Positions 6,867-16,135 are shown, counted from the stretch's first letter. The stretch: DNA of 38,499 nucleotides from JBQCDV01 sp051960855 (GCA_051960855.1 JBQCDV010000216.1:1-38499), one strand, 5' to 3'. Program-made: numbers and translations. Notes: generated by a model not told the origin, from the letters alone.

Positions 6867-9239
6867 ATGGCGGCTGCGCCGGGCTTCCCCGGTCCCCCCG
6901 AGGAGGCCTGTGAGGTCGGCGGCGTCGACTGGGACCTGCGCACCGGCCAGCTGCGGTGGGACACCGTCGCGGAGCAGATGCTCCTGTCGGCCGCGGCCTG
7001 TGTGCCGGGGACGGCCGACGAGCTGCGGGCGCTCGTGCTACCCGAGGACCGCGACCATCTCGATGAGGCACTGCGCCAGGCGCTGAAGCGCGGAGCCGAG
7101 GAGCACGTCGCCGCCGCGTATGAGGCGGACTGCCGCATCCTCCGTGACGGGTTGGTCCGCTGCCTGCGGCTCCACGGGCGTGTTGCGTTCGACGACGACG
7201 GGGAGGCCGTGGGCCTGCTGGGCGTCGTGCGCGACGTCACGCGGCAGGAGGGTGAGCAGCGCCTCGTTGCTCGCGCCCTGGACCACCTGCCCGATCCGTT
7301 CGCCCTGCTGTCGCCTGAGGGCCTGGTGACGTACCTCAATCCCGAGGCTGCCGCACTGCTGCAGGTGACTGTCGAGGAGGGGGTCGGGCACCGGCTGTCC
7401 GAGGTCGCCGGGGGTCTCGCTGCGCGGGGTGCTCTGGAGCCGCTGGAGCACGCGGTGGAGTCCGGTGAGCCCACCGCCGTGCATCTCTACGCACCCATCA
7501 GCGAGCGATGGTTCGAGATCCGGCTGCTCCCCTCGACTGAGGGTGCCGTGGTGCTCGCGCACCAGGTGCCCGCCCCCGGAGGTACCCCCGCGGGCGGCGG
7601 TACAGCGCGGTCGCTGGCCGTGGACCTTGCCCGCCAGGTGTTCAGCTACAGCACGGCCCTGTCGCAGGCCGACGACGTCTCTTCGGTGGCGGACGTGGTG
7701 GCGACCATGGTGCTGCCGACGTTCGGCGCGACGGGGATGATCGTCGCTCTTGCTGAGTCGGGCCGGATGCGGATCCGCGGCCACGCCGGCTATGACCCCG
7801 AGATCGTCGATGGGCTCGACGGGCACAGCCTCGAGTCGCACACCCCCATCGCCGAAGCGATGCGCACGGCGACTCCGCTGTTCGTCCCTGATCTGGAGAC
7901 CTACACGGCCGCGTGGCCGGCCATGCGTCCGCTGGTGGCGCGCAGCGGGAAGCAGGCGTGGGCCTTTCTTCCGCTGCTGGTCGGCAACGAGGCCATCGGG
8001 AGCCTGACCGTCAGCTTCGGCCAGCCGCGAGTGCTGAACTCCGACGAGCGCTCACTGATGGTGAGCCTTGCCGCCCAGCTCGCCCAGACCCTGGCGCGGG
8101 TGCGCTTGCGGGCGGCCGAGCACGAGCTCGCGGCGACGCTGCAGCAGGGCCTGCTGCCCCGACGACTCTCCCAGCCGCAGGGCGTGCGGATTGCCGCCCG
8201 CTACCTGCCCGCGACGCGCGGCGTCGAGGTGGGCGGCGACTGGTACGACGCTGTCGCGCTGCCGACCGGCGGTGTCGCGCTCGTCATCGGCGACGTCCAG
8301 GGGCACAGCGTCGCGGCGGCGGCCACCATGGGACAGCTGCGCAACGCCCTGCGCGCCTACGCCGCCGAGGGGCACGATCCGGTGACCGTCATGTCGCGCA
8401 CCAACCGCGTCATGGCGGACATCGCTCCCGACACCTTCGCCACGTGCTGCTACCTGTTGGTCGACGCCCTGGCCGAGCGGGTCACGATCGTCTCCGCCGG
8501 TCATCCTGCTCCGCTGATCCGCCACCGCGACGGGCGGGTGGAGCAGCTCCCGGTCGCCACGGGGGCGCCGTTCGGGGTGACGACCGATGAGGTCTACCGC
8601 GCCACCTCCGCACCGCTGCGAGAGGGCGACTTGCTCCTGCTGTTCACCGATGGCCTCGTCGAGGACAGCGCCACCCCGATCGATGCGGGCATCGCGCGAG
8701 TGTCCGCCGTGCTCGCCACGATGGACGCCGACGACCTGACCGCGGGAGCCGACGAGGTCGTGGCCGGCGCGCTCGGGGCCGAGCACCGCGGCGACGACGT
8801 GGCTGTACTGCTGGCGCACATGGTCGGGTTGTCCGAGGCCGAGCGGCCGCTGACCGCTACACGTGGCTTCGAGGGCCGGACGCCCGGAATCGTCGCCGAG
8901 TGCCGCACATTCGTGCGGCGGCGCCTGGAAGCCTGGCCGCTGCCCACGGGCAGCGAGGCCATCATCGCGACAGCCGTCCTGCTCACCAGCGAGCTGGTGA
9001 CGAACGCCATCCGCTACGCCCCCGGTCCGCTCGAGCTCGAGGTCCGCCTGACGCACGGCCGGCTGCGCATCCACGTCCGGGACGAGCTGCCCGCTATCCC
9101 GGCGCCCCGACGACCGGGCGCGTACGCCGAGTCGGGGCGGGGGCTGCAGATCGTCGAGGAGCTGTCCTCGCGCTGGGGCACGATCCCGCACGGGCACGGC
9201 AAGACGGTGTGGTTCGAGCTCGACGTCTTCGGCGCCTGA
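6867..9239 (+). CDS. PAS-PAS-GAF-PP2C(SpoIIE)-HATPase signalling phosphatase
   Basis: A 790-residue cytosolic sensor-phosphatase. The start at ATG 6867 is fixed by GGGGAGG nine bases upstream. PAS-like domains occupy ~15-125 (ending in LGVVRDVTRQ) and ~130-235. A GAF domain spans ~255-415. A PP2C/SpoIIE phosphatase spans ~430-650, with metal-binding motifs GGDWYDA (456), GDVQGH (475), FTDGLVE (593) and GDDVAVL (642). A C-terminal GHKL/RsbW-like ATPase spans ~665-785, with N-box ELVTNAIRYA (709) and G-box SGRGLQIVEEL (756). Such proteins combine phosphatase and anti-sigma kinase functions in partner-switching control of stress sigma factors. No anti-sigma antagonist or sigma gene is adjacent. 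No membrane segment is visible. All catalytic motifs look intact. Confidence 0.92.
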   Translation: MAAAPGFPGPPEEACEVGGVDWDLRTGQLRWDTVAEQMLLSAAACVPGTADELRALVLPEDRDHLDEALRQALKRGAEEHVAAAYEADCRILRDGLVRCLRLHGRVAFDDDGEAVGLLGVVRDVTRQEGEQRLVARALDHLPDPFALLSPEGLVTYLNPEAAALLQVTVEEGVGHRLSEVAGGLAARGALEPLEHAVESGEPTAVHLYAPISERWFEIRLLPSTEGAVVLAHQVPAPGGTPAGGGTARSLAVDLARQVFSYSTALSQADDVSSVADVVATMVLPTFGATGMIVALAESGRMRIRGHAGYDPEIVDGLDGHSLESHTPIAEAMRTATPLFVPDLETYTAAWPAMRPLVARSGKQAWAFLPLLVGNEAIGSLTVSFGQPRVLNSDERSLMVSLAAQLAQTLARVRLRAAEHELAATLQQGLLPRRLSQPQGVRIAARYLPATRGVEVGGDWYDAVALPTGGVALVIGDVQGHSVAAAATMGQLRNALRAYAAEGHDPVTVMSRTNRVMADIAPDTFATCCYLLVDALAERVTIVSAGHPAPLIRHRDGRVEQLPVATGAPFGVTTDEVYRATSAPLREGDLLLLFTDGLVEDSATPIDAGIARVSAVLATMDADDLTAGADEVVAGALGAEHRGDDVAVLLAHMVGLSEAERPLTATRGFEGRTPGIVAECRTFVRRRLEAWPLPTGSEAIIATAVLLTSELVTNAIRYAPGPLELEVRLTHGRLRIHVRDELPAIPAPRRPGAYAESGRGLQIVEELSSRWGTIPHGHGKTVWFELDVFGA

Positions 9240-9322
9240 GGGGGATGCGGTGTCCTCCCTCCGGCCCTGCCGGTCGCGAGGAAGGCGACGGCGCCCAGCC
9301 GGTGCGGACGACGTTCGGGCCG

Positions 9323-11188
9323 CTAGTCCTCCGACGCCCGCTGCCGCCGCCAGCTGATGCCGTGCGCCTGGTCGGTCGCCTGCGCGTAGTCGAGCACCGA
9401 GTTGATCAGTGCGAGGTGGCTGAGGCCCTGCGGCAGGTTCCCCAGGAAGCTGCCGTCCTTGGGGTCGGCCTCCTCCGACAGGATGCCGACGTCGTTGGGC
9501 AGCTCCATCGCCGACTTCAGCAGCTGCTCGGCCTCCTCGAACCGCTTGAGCACGACGAGGGCGTCCGCGAGCCAGAAGGTGCAGGCGATGAAGGCGCCCT
9601 CCTCCTTGTCGGCGCCGGTGTAGCGGTAGACGTAGGGGCCGGTGGCGAGCCGGCGAGAGACAGCGTCGACCGTGCCCGCGAGGCGCTCGCCGCGGTCGAA
9701 GCCGGTACGTCCGGCGAGCAGCACGGCGGCGTCGAGCTTGTCGGTGCCCGCATACATCGTGTAGCTGCGCTGGTGCTCATCCCAGCAGTGCTCGTTGACC
9801 CAGCGGTGCACGTCGTCGCGCTCCATCGCCCAGCGCCCCGCGTGCCGTCCGTCGATCTGGTGCTGGTCGGCCAGCCGCACGGCGCGGTCGAGCGCGACCC
9901 AGCACCCGATCTTCGAGATCGTGTAGTGCTCGCGCTGGTGCAGCTCCCAGATGCCGGCATCCTTGACCTGCCAGATGTCGGCGCAGCGGTCGGCGATGTC
10001 GGCGAGCAACCGGGCCGTGTTGGCGTCGACGGCGTGCCCCTCCTGCACGTAGCGCCAGACCGTGTCGAAGAGGTCGCCGAACGTCCCCAGCTGTGTCTGG
10101 CCCGCCGCGTCGTTCCCGGACCGCACCGGCTGCGAGTCCTGGTAGCCGCGTGAGGACAGCTCGACCTGCTCGTCGGGCAGGTCGCCGTCGAGCTTGTAGA
10201 AGACGTGCAGGTCGGGGCTCGTCCGTCGCAGCACATCGAGGAAGCTCGAGATGCACTCGTGGACCTCCTCATCGAGGCCCAGCCGGATGAGGGCGTCGAG
10301 AGTGAAGGAGGAGTCGCGGATCCAGGTGTAGCGATAGTCGTAGTTCTTCGGGCCGCCGATGCGCTCCGGCAGACTCGTCGTGGCGGCGGCGGCGATCGCG
10401 CCGTGCGGGCGGTACAGCAGGGTGTCCAGGGCGAGGGCGCTGCGCTTGACCTGCTCGGCCCACGGACCCTCGTAGGTCATGCGCTCCGACCACGACTGCC
10501 ACCGCGAGATCGTCCGCGCCAGGCGCCGCTCGAGGTGGTCGCGTCGGGGCAGGAACAGCGGCTCGTTGTCGGTGCTCGCGATGGCCAGCATCGACGACGC
10601 TCCCGCCTTCGCGGTGAAGCGGCCCCACGCGCGGTGGCCGTCGTCGTCGGCTTGGCCGACGTCGAAGCACATCACCGCCATGTGCTGGTCGCCGAGGTGC
10701 AGCAGCAGGGTCCCGTCGCGGTGCTCCGACCACGGCCGCGCGCTCTCGAACCGCGATCCGGGGGCGACCATCCACCGCATCTCCACCTCGCCTTCGAGTC
10801 CCTCGACGTGGCGGATCAGCTCGTTCCACGGCAGCAGTCCGCTGGCGCCGAACGAGAGACAGTCGAGCACCCTGACCCGTCCGGTGTCGGTGGTGAAGGT
10901 CGTCTCCAGCACGTTCGTGCCAGGCACATACCTGCGTGTGGTCCGGAACTCGTCCACCGGGCACATCACCAGGTGCCCCCCCTCGTGGGGGTCGAGAATC
11001 GCGGCGAAGGCGGGCGGCGCGTCCATCGTCGGCACCGGCCACCAGTCGATGCAGCCGTCGGTGGTCACCAGCGCCACCGTGCGACCGTCCCCGATGACGG
11101 CGTAGTCGGCCAGCGGTGCGTACCCGCCGTCGAGGCAGTGCGCCGGCAGACCCGACTCCCGAACGTCGCCCGATTGCCTTCTGGTCAC
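9323..11188 (-). CDS. glycoside hydrolase family 15 protein (glucoamylase/trehalase type)
   Basis: A 621-residue GH15 enzyme. An N-terminal beta-sandwich (~20-235) opens with APLADYAVIGDGRTVALV and TTDGCIDWWPVP. The (alpha/alpha)6 barrel follows, with the family signature YDYRYTWIRDSSFTLDAL (283-300), DAGIWELH holding the presumed catalytic acid Glu415, and SEEADP (571-576) followed by LPQGLSHLALI near the second carboxylate. Bacterial members act on trehalose, maltodextrins or isomalto-linkages; which one cannot be decided here. There is no signal peptide, so it is cytoplasmic. The GTG start overlaps the upstream DUF2254 stop (GTGA), and AAAGGA lies upstream. It ends convergently with the phosphatase gene. 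Confidence 0.92.
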   Translation of the reverse strand: MTRRQSGDVRESGLPAHCLDGGYAPLADYAVIGDGRTVALVTTDGCIDWWPVPTMDAPPAFAAILDPHEGGHLVMCPVDEFRTTRRYVPGTNVLETTFTTDTGRVRVLDCLSFGASGLLPWNELIRHVEGLEGEVEMRWMVAPGSRFESARPWSEHRDGTLLLHLGDQHMAVMCFDVGQADDDGHRAWGRFTAKAGASSMLAIASTDNEPLFLPRRDHLERRLARTISRWQSWSERMTYEGPWAEQVKRSALALDTLLYRPHGAIAAAATTSLPERIGGPKNYDYRYTWIRDSSFTLDALIRLGLDEEVHECISSFLDVLRRTSPDLHVFYKLDGDLPDEQVELSSRGYQDSQPVRSGNDAAGQTQLGTFGDLFDTVWRYVQEGHAVDANTARLLADIADRCADIWQVKDAGIWELHQREHYTISKIGCWVALDRAVRLADQHQIDGRHAGRWAMERDDVHRWVNEHCWDEHQRSYTMYAGTDKLDAAVLLAGRTGFDRGERLAGTVDAVSRRLATGPYVYRYTGADKEEGAFIACTFWLADALVVLKRFEEAEQLLKSAMELPNDVGILSEEADPKDGSFLGNLPQGLSHLALINSVLDYAQATDQAHGISWRRQRASED

Positions 11189-12594
11189 TGAAAATCCTTT
11201 CCGCGTCGCGGGTGGGGGTCCGCCGCGACATCGTCGGCGGTGGCATCGTCGCCGGCGGTCGCCACCTGACGACGCACGTCGTCCAACCGGTCGCGGGCGG
11301 CGTTGACCATCGGAGACGGCGGCATCTGGTCAATGAGGGGCTTGGCAAGGTCGAGGTCGCGCTCCATGCGGCGCGCGACGTCCTCCGGCGCCCGAGGCAG
11401 CAGCGATGCGTAGGCATCGAGCACCCACGAGGTCAGATGGTGCTGATGCGACTCGTGCGCGCTCACGAGCAGCCCGTAGATGACATCGAGGACGCGGTCG
11501 AGGTCGTTGTCCTCATAAACGACGGGCAGCACCTCGTCGGTCGCGCCGATCTGCTCCTGCAGCGCAGGCAGACCGCCCGCGTCCCCAAGCCAGCGAGAGG
11601 CGATGTCTGTCAGGGCGTTGAGGCCCTGGCGCGCGATCTCCGGATTGTGCTTGGAGGTCGACCCGCTGGTCCAGGCGATGTTGCCGATCTCGCTGATGCC
11701 TGTGGTCGCGTCCGAGGACAGGTCAGGCTCCGGGCCGAGCTCGATGGCGTGCGCCACCTGCGTGGCGATCTGCTTCGCGACGTCCGCGTCGCCGTCCCGC
11801 ACGCTCGCCACCAGGTCGCCATAGCCGACGTGGGTGCCCACCGTCACATGGAGCTCGACCTCGACGTCGTCGCGGGACTCCAGGTGACGGGCGAGGGAAT
11901 GCACATCAATGGTCGACACGTAACCGTCAGCACGTGACACGTAGCGAGCCTGGATGGGATGCCGGCTCTCGCTGGTCCTGCGCGTCCGGCGCACGAGGTC
12001 CAGCTCGCGATGCCGGGCCTGAAGGGTGCGGTCGTGGATAGCGCGCAGCACGCTGGTCGGGCGCATCTGCACGACGGTGGAGTAGACGAGGATGAGCAGA
12101 ATCGCCAGGGCGACCAGAGTCAGGACCACGGCGACAGCCGCGCCGATGATCGGGGGCATGGAGTCCTGGACGGCCGCCATGACGACATACGAGTAGAGCG
12201 CCAGCCCGACGAAGAAGCCGAGGTAGACCTGGTTGCTCCGACGTTGCAGAAACTGATTGAAGACAACCGGCGAGAGATTCGACGCCGTCTGCTGCACGGC
12301 GAGCAGGAGCACCGAGAACGTGATGGACGTGACGGTCAGCAGGCCGGTCGCCACGGCCTGTAGAGCAGCGTTCGCCGCCTTGGCGCCCATGATGTTGGAC
12401 ACCGCCTTGCGCAGGCCGTCAAGGAACGGCAGCGTCTGCGTCTGGTCGGCGAGGATCGACAGGGTGGCGAGGGCTGCGAAGCCGAGGACGACGAGCGCGG
12501 GGACGAGCGCGACCTCTCGCAGAGTCCTCCGAATGCGTCGCCACCGGCCCGACCGGTCAGCCCGCGGGGACGTGACGACGGCTGGCCGGGTCAT
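11185..12594 (-). CDS. DUF2254 family membrane protein
   Basis: A 469-residue protein with four transmembrane segments in the first ~180 residues (about 28-50, 76-103, 118-142, 148-175). The DUF2254 stretch LTVTSITFSVLLLAVQQTAS is followed by SPVVFNQFLQRRSNQVYLG. The remaining ~290 residues form a soluble domain including YVSRADGYVSTIDVHSL and VGTHVGYGDLVASV. The family has no established function; the membrane core and soluble tail suggest a channel or transporter-like role. Its ATG overlaps the stop of the channel-like gene and its own stop overlaps the GH15 start, so all three are translationally coupled. Confidence 0.88.
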   Translation of the reverse strand: MTRPAVVTSPRADRSGRWRRIRRTLREVALVPALVVLGFAALATLSILADQTQTLPFLDGLRKAVSNIMGAKAANAALQAVATGLLTVTSITFSVLLLAVQQTASNLSPVVFNQFLQRRSNQVYLGFFVGLALYSYVVMAAVQDSMPPIIGAAVAVVLTLVALAILLILVYSTVVQMRPTSVLRAIHDRTLQARHRELDLVRRTRRTSESRHPIQARYVSRADGYVSTIDVHSLARHLESRDDVEVELHVTVGTHVGYGDLVASVRDGDADVAKQIATQVAHAIELGPEPDLSSDATTGISEIGNIAWTSGSTSKHNPEIARQGLNALTDIASRWLGDAGGLPALQEQIGATDEVLPVVYEDNDLDRVLDVIYGLLVSAHESHQHHLTSWVLDAYASLLPRAPEDVARRMERDLDLAKPLIDQMPPSPMVNAARDRLDDVRRQVATAGDDATADDVAADPHPRRGKDFQ

Positions 12595-13652
12595 CGCAGT
12601 CCCTGCGATGCCGCGCTCTCGTGGCGCCTCGCGTCGCCCCGCGATGTCGACGGTGGCTCGAATCCCTCGTCGGCAAGCCGCACCAGCAGCCGCTGGCGCA
12701 CCTCGCGCAGGTCGTGCCAGCGCCGTTCGAGCAGGGCCCGGTCGACGTCGAGTCCCGCTGACTCGAGCTCCTGCGTCGTGGGTGGGCCGGCCGTGGCCAC
12801 CTCACGACGTGCGCCGGAGGACGGTGCCGCCTGGAGGAAGCCCTGTGCGCTCGATCGCGTCGAGCGGAGCAGAGCGAGAGGAGTCCGCGCCGCGGAGTCG
12901 CGCAGGCACGACGTGAGGACACCGACGTCGAGGAGCAGGAGGACTGCGGCGTTTGTGGAGAACTCCCGCTCGCGTGGCTGGAATGCGTGCAGGAGCGGGT
13001 AGGCGCGGTGCTGTTGCGACAGCGTCGAGAGTGCGCCTGACAAGGAGCCGAGCATCGTGACAGTGGTGCCGGCGCCTCCCGAGCTGGTCAGGGCGGCGAC
13101 CGCGTCGACGGCATTGTCGCCGAGGGCGAGCACCTGGGCGGCGAAGCTGCGCTTGGCCACGACCGCCCCGATCAGCGAGGCGAGGTAAGAGATCGCGAGG
13201 GTGATGAGCAGCATTCCCGTGAAGGTCGCCGCGACGGTGGCGGCCTCGTAGGGCGTCGACCCGGGTCGGTAGGCGCCGTTCCCGAGCGTGGTCATGGAGT
13301 AGCCGACGAAGTACAGACGCGCGGCGACGCCCGCGCCGAGGTGCGCCTCGGAAGTGACGACGGCGTCCGGAGAGGACACGAAGACGAGGCACCAGCCCAG
13401 GAAGGCGAGCACGATCCACGCCAGCATCGTGGTGCCGACGATGACCACGCCCCAGCCGCCAAGAGCCCGCGACACCGGGTTGTGGCTCACCGAGTCATGC
13501 CGCCCGAGTCGGACCAACGCGCGCGTCGTGCTCCGTGTGAGGACGCCTGGACCGGTCGTCATCGCGAGCACGGTGCGGAACTGGTCCCCCAGCGTGAGCA
13601 CGACGAGGGCGATACCGAGCACCGCGCCGACTGCCGCGAGGACATCTCTCAC
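12591..13652 (-). CDS. K+-channel-like membrane protein with atypical selectivity filter
   Basis: A 353-residue protein starting at GTG 13650-13652. Hydrophobic helices lie at ~5-25, ~66-93 and ~136-165. The pore loop is GYSMTTLGNGAYRPGS, with the filter at ~121-128. The usual TVGYGD signature is replaced by TLGNGA, so K+ selectivity is uncertain. The membrane block follows the pore-helix/filter/TM2 order of two-TM potassium channels (Ion_trans_2 type). The long soluble tail has no RCK/TrkA nucleotide fold that I can see. First gene of the overlapping operon with DUF2254 and GH15. Confidence 0.82.
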   Translation of the reverse strand: MRDVLAAVGAVLGIALVVLTLGDQFRTVLAMTTGPGVLTRSTTRALVRLGRHDSVSHNPVSRALGGWGVVIVGTTMLAWIVLAFLGWCLVFVSSPDAVVTSEAHLGAGVAARLYFVGYSMTTLGNGAYRPGSTPYEAATVAATFTGMLLITLAISYLASLIGAVVAKRSFAAQVLALGDNAVDAVAALTSSGGAGTTVTMLGSLSGALSTLSQQHRAYPLLHAFQPREREFSTNAAVLLLLDVGVLTSCLRDSAARTPLALLRSTRSSAQGFLQAAPSSGARREVATAGPPTTQELESAGLDVDRALLERRWHDLREVRQRLLVRLADEGFEPPSTSRGDARRHESAASQGLR

Positions 13653-13809
13653 GTGGGCCGTCCCGGTCCGCCGCTCCCCGGCCGGCTCGGCGCAGCCAGA
13701 TGCTCGCTGTTCGGCATGTAACTGAAATGCCCGAGCCGTCCCTTGCTACACCCCGTGCGGTTGTGCTCACGTCCACGGCCTGACCGTGCATGCTCTCGCC
13801 GACATGCGA

Positions 13810-13843
13810 AGGCGCCCCGGTCGGACGTGCGACCGAGGCGCCT
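13810..13843 (-). terminator. terminator of tRNA-His
   Basis: Arms AGGCGCCCCGGTCG (13810-13823) and CGACCGAGGCGCCT (13830-13843) pair over 14 positions with one mismatch around a six-base loop. It begins seven bases past the CCA end of tRNA-His on the minus strand. Confidence 0.85.
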
Positions 13844-13849
13844 GCTTAC

Positions 13850-13926
13850 TGGGGTGAGTGACGGGACTCGAACCCGCGACATCTCGGACCACAACCGAGT
13901 GCTCTACCAGCTGAGCTACACCCACC
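13850..13926 (-). tRNA. tRNA-His (GUG), CCA encoded
   Basis: The cloverleaf is complete. The acceptor includes the extra G-1 paired to C73 that identifies tRNA-His. The D-arm reads GCTCAGCTGGTAGAGC, the anticodon loop TTGTGGT has anticodon GUG, and the T-arm contains GGTTCGAGTCC. The 3' CCA is encoded at 13850-13852. It lies downstream of orn on the same strand, a common actinobacterial arrangement. Confidence 0.96.
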
Positions 13927-14065
13927 ATGGGTCGACGTCGTCGACCTCACCTGCGCGACACCGCGGACCGGGCACGCGCCGTCACCCACCGCGGCGAGTG
14001 CCGGGCAAGCATATCGGAGGGGAAGAGCGCTCCCAACCGGGTTGGCGAGGCGGGACCGGCCTCGT

Positions 14066-14689
14066 TCAGACCGTGCTGCCGGACGCGGGGATCACGTGCT
14101 CGGCGGCGATGCGCTTGGCAGTCTCGGAGTCCGGCCCGGGCTGCGGGACGAAGATCGCCTGCCGGTAGTACCGCAGCTCGGCGATGCTCTCCCGGATGTC
14201 CGCCAGTGCCCGGTGGCCGCCGTGCTTCTGCGGCGACTGGTAGTAGGCCCGGGGGTACCAGCGGCGGGCCAGCTCCTTGACCGATGACACGTCGATGATG
14301 CGGTAGTGCAGGTGATTGTCGAGGTCGGGCATGTCGCGGGCGAGGAAGCCGCGGTCGGTGCCCACCGAGTTGCCCGCCAGGGGGGCCTTGCGCGGCTCCG
14401 GCACCCACTGGCGCACGTACGCGAGCACCTGCTGCTGGGCGTTGGCCAGGGTCGTCCCCTGCGGCAGCTCCTCGAGGAGACCGGAGGCCGTGTGCATCTC
14501 CCGGACGACGTCGGGCATCGACGCGAGGGCGGAGTCCGGCGGCCGGATCACGACGTCGACGCCGTCGCCGAGGACGGTCAGCTCGGAGTCGGTGACGAGC
14601 ACCGCGACCTCGACCAGCGCGTCGGTGTCGAGGTCGAGCCCCGTCATCTCGCAGTCGATCCAGACGATCCGATCACCGCTGTCGCTCAT
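14066..14689 (-). CDS. orn: oligoribonuclease
   Basis: A 207-residue DEDDh 3'-5' exonuclease that degrades 2-5 nt RNA, including pGpG from c-di-GMP turnover, to mononucleotides. Motifs are IVWIDCEMTGLD (Exo I, Asp and Glu), AGNSVGTDRGFLARDMP (Exo II), and GHRALADIRESIAELRYYR (Exo III, His and Asp). Length matches the family. The start at ATG 14687-14689 agrees with the family N-terminus. A 21-bp sequence containing the start is duplicated just upstream with period 23, which creates a second ATG out of frame; no good Shine-Dalgarno precedes either. tRNA-His follows. Confidence 0.95.
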   Translation of the reverse strand: MSDSGDRIVWIDCEMTGLDLDTDALVEVAVLVTDSELTVLGDGVDVVIRPPDSALASMPDVVREMHTASGLLEELPQGTTLANAQQQVLAYVRQWVPEPRKAPLAGNSVGTDRGFLARDMPDLDNHLHYRIIDVSSVKELARRWYPRAYYQSPQKHGGHRALADIRESIAELRYYRQAIFVPQPGPDSETAKRIAAEHVIPASGSTV

Positions 14690-14713
14690 GCTCGATCACC
14701 GCTGTCGCTCATG
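14670..14713 (-). repeat. 21-bp tandem duplication of the orn start region, creating a mini upstream ORF
   Basis: The 21 bases at 14670-14690 recur exactly at 14693-14713. The upstream copy's ATG (14710-14712) opens an 8-codon frame, MSDSGDRA, whose TGA overlaps the orn ATG as ATGA. That geometry would allow reinitiation, so the duplication may couple orn translation to a leader peptide. Confidence 0.85.
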
Positions 14714-14820
14714 GGGCGTCAGCCTAGGGGGAAGCAGCGCCGCACTCGCGCTGGCAGGCGGTGCGCTGGCGTCGCACTCGTGACGCCAGCCAGGGGCAAG
14801 GGGGCCAGTACTGTCATCCC

Positions 14821-16074
14821 GTGAACGACGGGGAGCGTGACCCCTTCGCGGTCGCCGACCTGACCGACGTGCTCGACGACGAACGCCGCTCGCGCGCACC
14901 CGGGCCGCCGCCGCTGGCATCGGCCGGTCCATGGCGGATCCGTCGCCGCCGTCGGCCGGGAATCTGGGCTGGCTTGGGCGTGGCCATGCTCGCGCTCGTG
15001 ATGGTGGGCGCCGGAATGCTGCTGCTGGGCGTCCTCACCGCTGACACCGGAACGGTCGGGTTCCTGGCCGGGCTGTCCTGCGCGCTCGTCCCGGTCGTGC
15101 CCGTGCTCGCCGCCCTGATGTGGCTCGACCGCTACGAGCCCGAGCCGACAGGGCTGCTCGTCATCTGCTTCGGCTGGGGTGCGACCATCGCCGCACTCGT
15201 GGCCCTCATCATCAACAGCAGCGCTCAGGCGGTGCTGCTGGCCGCCCAGCAGGGGTCGGCCTTCACGACGACAGCAACCGTCGTGGCGCCGTTCGTGGAG
15301 GAGGCGGCGAAGGGCATCATCATCCTGCTGCTGGCGCGCTACCGGCGGCAGGAGTTCGACGGCGTCGTCGATGGCATTGTCCTCGCCGGCGTGACCGCGC
15401 TGGGCTTCGCCTTCACCGAGAACATCCTCTACTTCGGCCACGCCCTGCTCGGGTCGGACGGCGCTCCCGGCGGCCTGTTCGCCCTCGGGATCACCTTCCT
15501 GCTCAGAGGTGTCCTGGGGCCGTTCGCCCACCCGTTCTTCACCGCCTGCACGGGCGTCGGCGTCGGAATCGCCCTCACGACGCGTCATCGCTGGCTGCGG
15601 CTGGTGGCGCCGGTCGGTGGCTACCTCGTCGCGGTGGCCCTGCACTCGGCCTGGAACACCGTCGCCTCGCTCGGCCTCGGCGGCTTCGTCCAGGCGTACG
15701 CCCTGCTGATGGTGCCGCTGTTCTGCGTCGCGGCACTGGTCGCGGTGGCCGCGCGGCGCCGAGAGGGCCGAGCCATCCTGCGTCACCTGCCCATGTACGT
15801 CGACGCGGGCTGGCTGACGCCGCGGGAGGTGGTGACGCTGGCCAATCTGCACGCGCGACGAGCAGCGCGCTCGCTGGCCCGGCACGCGGCCGGGCGGCCG
15901 GGGGAGCGGCTGGTCGTGCAGTACCAGTCCGCGGCCACGGAGCTCGCCTTCCTCCGGGAGCGCGCGGCGCGCCGAGGGCCGGCGCCGGACTTCGCGCAAC
16001 GCGAGCTGCAGTTGCTGGCGGAGCTGCGGTCGGCTCGCGCTGCGCTGGCAGCCACGCCGTCGGCTGCCGTCTGA
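14821..16074 (+). CDS. PrsW-family intramembrane metalloprotease
   Basis: A 417-residue polytopic protein starting at GTG 14821. After a ~45-residue cytosolic Arg/Pro-rich segment there are about eight hydrophobic helices between residues 48 and 315. PrsW motifs are present: APFVEEAAKG (Glu160-Glu161), GFAFTENILYFG (Glu200-Asn201), AHPFFT (His237) and ALHSAWN (His275). In Bacillus, PrsW cleaves the anti-sigma factor RsiW; the substrate here is unknown. The C-terminal ~100 residues are soluble and helical (REVVTLANLHARRAARSLA, and LAFLRERAARR). Divergent from orn across about 110 bases that also hold the orn start duplication. Confidence 0.88.
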   Translation: MNDGERDPFAVADLTDVLDDERRSRAPGPPPLASAGPWRIRRRRRPGIWAGLGVAMLALVMVGAGMLLLGVLTADTGTVGFLAGLSCALVPVVPVLAALMWLDRYEPEPTGLLVICFGWGATIAALVALIINSSAQAVLLAAQQGSAFTTTATVVAPFVEEAAKGIIILLLARYRRQEFDGVVDGIVLAGVTALGFAFTENILYFGHALLGSDGAPGGLFALGITFLLRGVLGPFAHPFFTACTGVGVGIALTTRHRWLRLVAPVGGYLVAVALHSAWNTVASLGLGGFVQAYALLMVPLFCVAALVAVAARRREGRAILRHLPMYVDAGWLTPREVVTLANLHARRAARSLARHAAGRPGERLVVQYQSAATELAFLRERAARRGPAPDFAQRELQLLAELRSARAALAATPSAAV

Positions 16075-16135
16075 CCCATGAAGGGAACTGCCGACCGGAC
16101 CGAGGGAGGGCCGGATACTCGGCTGTCTCCGAAGG

